NCBI GenBank assembly: GCA_035637315.1
Contig: DASPXK010000075.1
Location: forward strand, 1 to 5,586
Length of the DNA stretch: 5,586 bases
From: DASPXK01 sp035637315
GTDB lineage: Bacteria; Chloroflexota; UBA6077; JACCZL01
Direction: 5' to 3'
A program made the position numbers and the translations under genes. Below, piece by piece: positions 5,072-5,586 of this stretch (the stretch's first letter is position 1; the number at the start of each line of letters is the position of its first letter). The notes beneath the pieces are model-generated. The model had not been told where the DNA came from. It searched no databases and saw nothing but the letters and a program-made list of their open reading frames with translations.

Positions 5072-5586
5072 CTACGCGACATAGAACCCCTGAGTGATGG
5101 CCTCGTGCCACAGCTTCGCCATGGCCGGGCCGATCCCTTTGGGGAGACCTGGCTCGGGTTTCATGTATCCGTGCACGCCGGCCCCCCAGATCACCAGGTG
5201 GGCCTTCGGGGGCGGGTCCATCGCGGCCAGCATCGGGAGCAGGATGTTGCGGTAGCGCTCCTCGGTGTGGTCCCGGCTGCCTCTGGTCACGCCGTAGAGC
5301 AGCGGCGGGACCGGCTTCACGCCCGGGCCGGACACCTCGCGTGGATAGCCCCGGAATCGGTCGACCAGAGCCTCGGTCTCGGCCGGTCCGAGCTTCAGCC
5401 GCTCGGCGGTGACCCGAGCGCCCTGAGCCAGCACGTCGAAGGCCGCGAACTGGACGGTGTGCTCGGCCTTGATGCAGGGCAGGTGTTTGCGGCGCTCCCA
5501 TTCCTCGAGCACGTCTTCCATCAGCCACGGCAGCCGCCACATGCCCTCCGGACCGGCCTCCGGGCCCGCGTACCTGGCGATGTCGC
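5072..5586 (-). CDS. Uncharacterised protein, C-terminal part; 5' end beyond window
   Basis: The minus strand is open from the right edge to TAG at 5074-5072, giving 170 residues of the C-terminal part. An internal ATG at 5542 exists, but the frame stays open and protein-like before it (DIARYAGPEAGPEG), so the true start probably lies outside. The family is not recognised. The first half appears helical and charged (MEDVLEEWERRKHLP, then a long helix through DVLAQGARVTAERL). The middle is Pro/Gly-rich (REVSGPGVKPVPPLLYG). Near the end, HLVIWGAGVHGYMKP looks like a buried strand with a glycine turn, followed by a helix and the C-terminus QGFYVA. No signal peptide or membrane segment is visible in this part. 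It converges on the importer operon with a 56-base gap, so it is not part of that operon. The sustained codon bias and amino-acid composition indicate a real gene. Confidence 0.72.
   Translation of the reverse strand, partial: DIARYAGPEAGPEGMWRLPWLMEDVLEEWERRKHLPCIKAEHTVQFAAFDVLAQGARVTAERLKLGPAETEALVDRFRGYPREVSGPGVKPVPPLLYGVTRGSRDHTEERYRNILLPMLAAMDPPPKAHLVIWGAGVHGYMKPEPGLPKGIGPAMAKLWHEAITQGFYVA

Noticed and set aside
1..5586. CRISPR array, tRNA, rRNA or insertion sequence
   Set aside because: No regularly spaced repeats, cloverleaf-like sequence, ribosomal motifs, transposase motifs or terminal inverted repeats were seen on either strand.

Overview
The window is GC-rich DNA with tightly packed genes and a strong preference for G or C at third codon positions. 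It carries one dipeptide/oligopeptide-type ABC importer locus interrupted by a toxin-antitoxin pair. The substrate-binding protein is a lipoprotein with a twin-arginine motif followed by a Pro/Ala/Thr-rich tether. Such tethers are common in Chloroflexota and some other high-GC soil lineages such as Rokubacteria. No rRNA or marker gene is present, so the taxonomic placement is only a guess.

Layout from left to right. A cupin gene on the minus strand (507 down to the left edge, 3' end missing) is divergent from the importer genes. A short intergenic region (508-643) holds a good minus-strand promoter and a dyad centred on its -10 box. The plus-strand lipoprotein gene for the substrate-binding protein follows (644-2263) and is followed by a hairpin. 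A vapB/vapC-type module comes next: an AbrB-fold antitoxin (2423-2686) and a PIN-domain toxin (2687-3094), with its own candidate promoter and a clear dyad operator at 2378-2403. After another hairpin (3104-3144) come the two inner-membrane permeases, DppB/OppB-type (3196-4116) and DppC/OppC-type (4113-5015), which overlap by ATGA. A GC-rich hairpin closes the operon, and an unrecognised gene converges on it from the right edge (5586 down to 5072, 5' end missing).

How the parts fit. The lipoprotein would capture a ligand outside the membrane and deliver it to a channel formed by the two permeases. The two ATPase genes that complete such importers are not in the window. The divergent cupin may sense or process the ligand, but this rests on position alone. 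The toxin-antitoxin pair has more A/T at third codon positions than the first permease gene and carries its own control region. It looks like an insertion between the binding-protein and permease genes rather than a functional part of the transporter.

No convincing undescribed system was found. The observations most worth following are the two dyads in control regions, the toxin-antitoxin pair inside the transporter operon, the cupin with altered metal-ligand positions, and the uncharacterised protein at the right edge.
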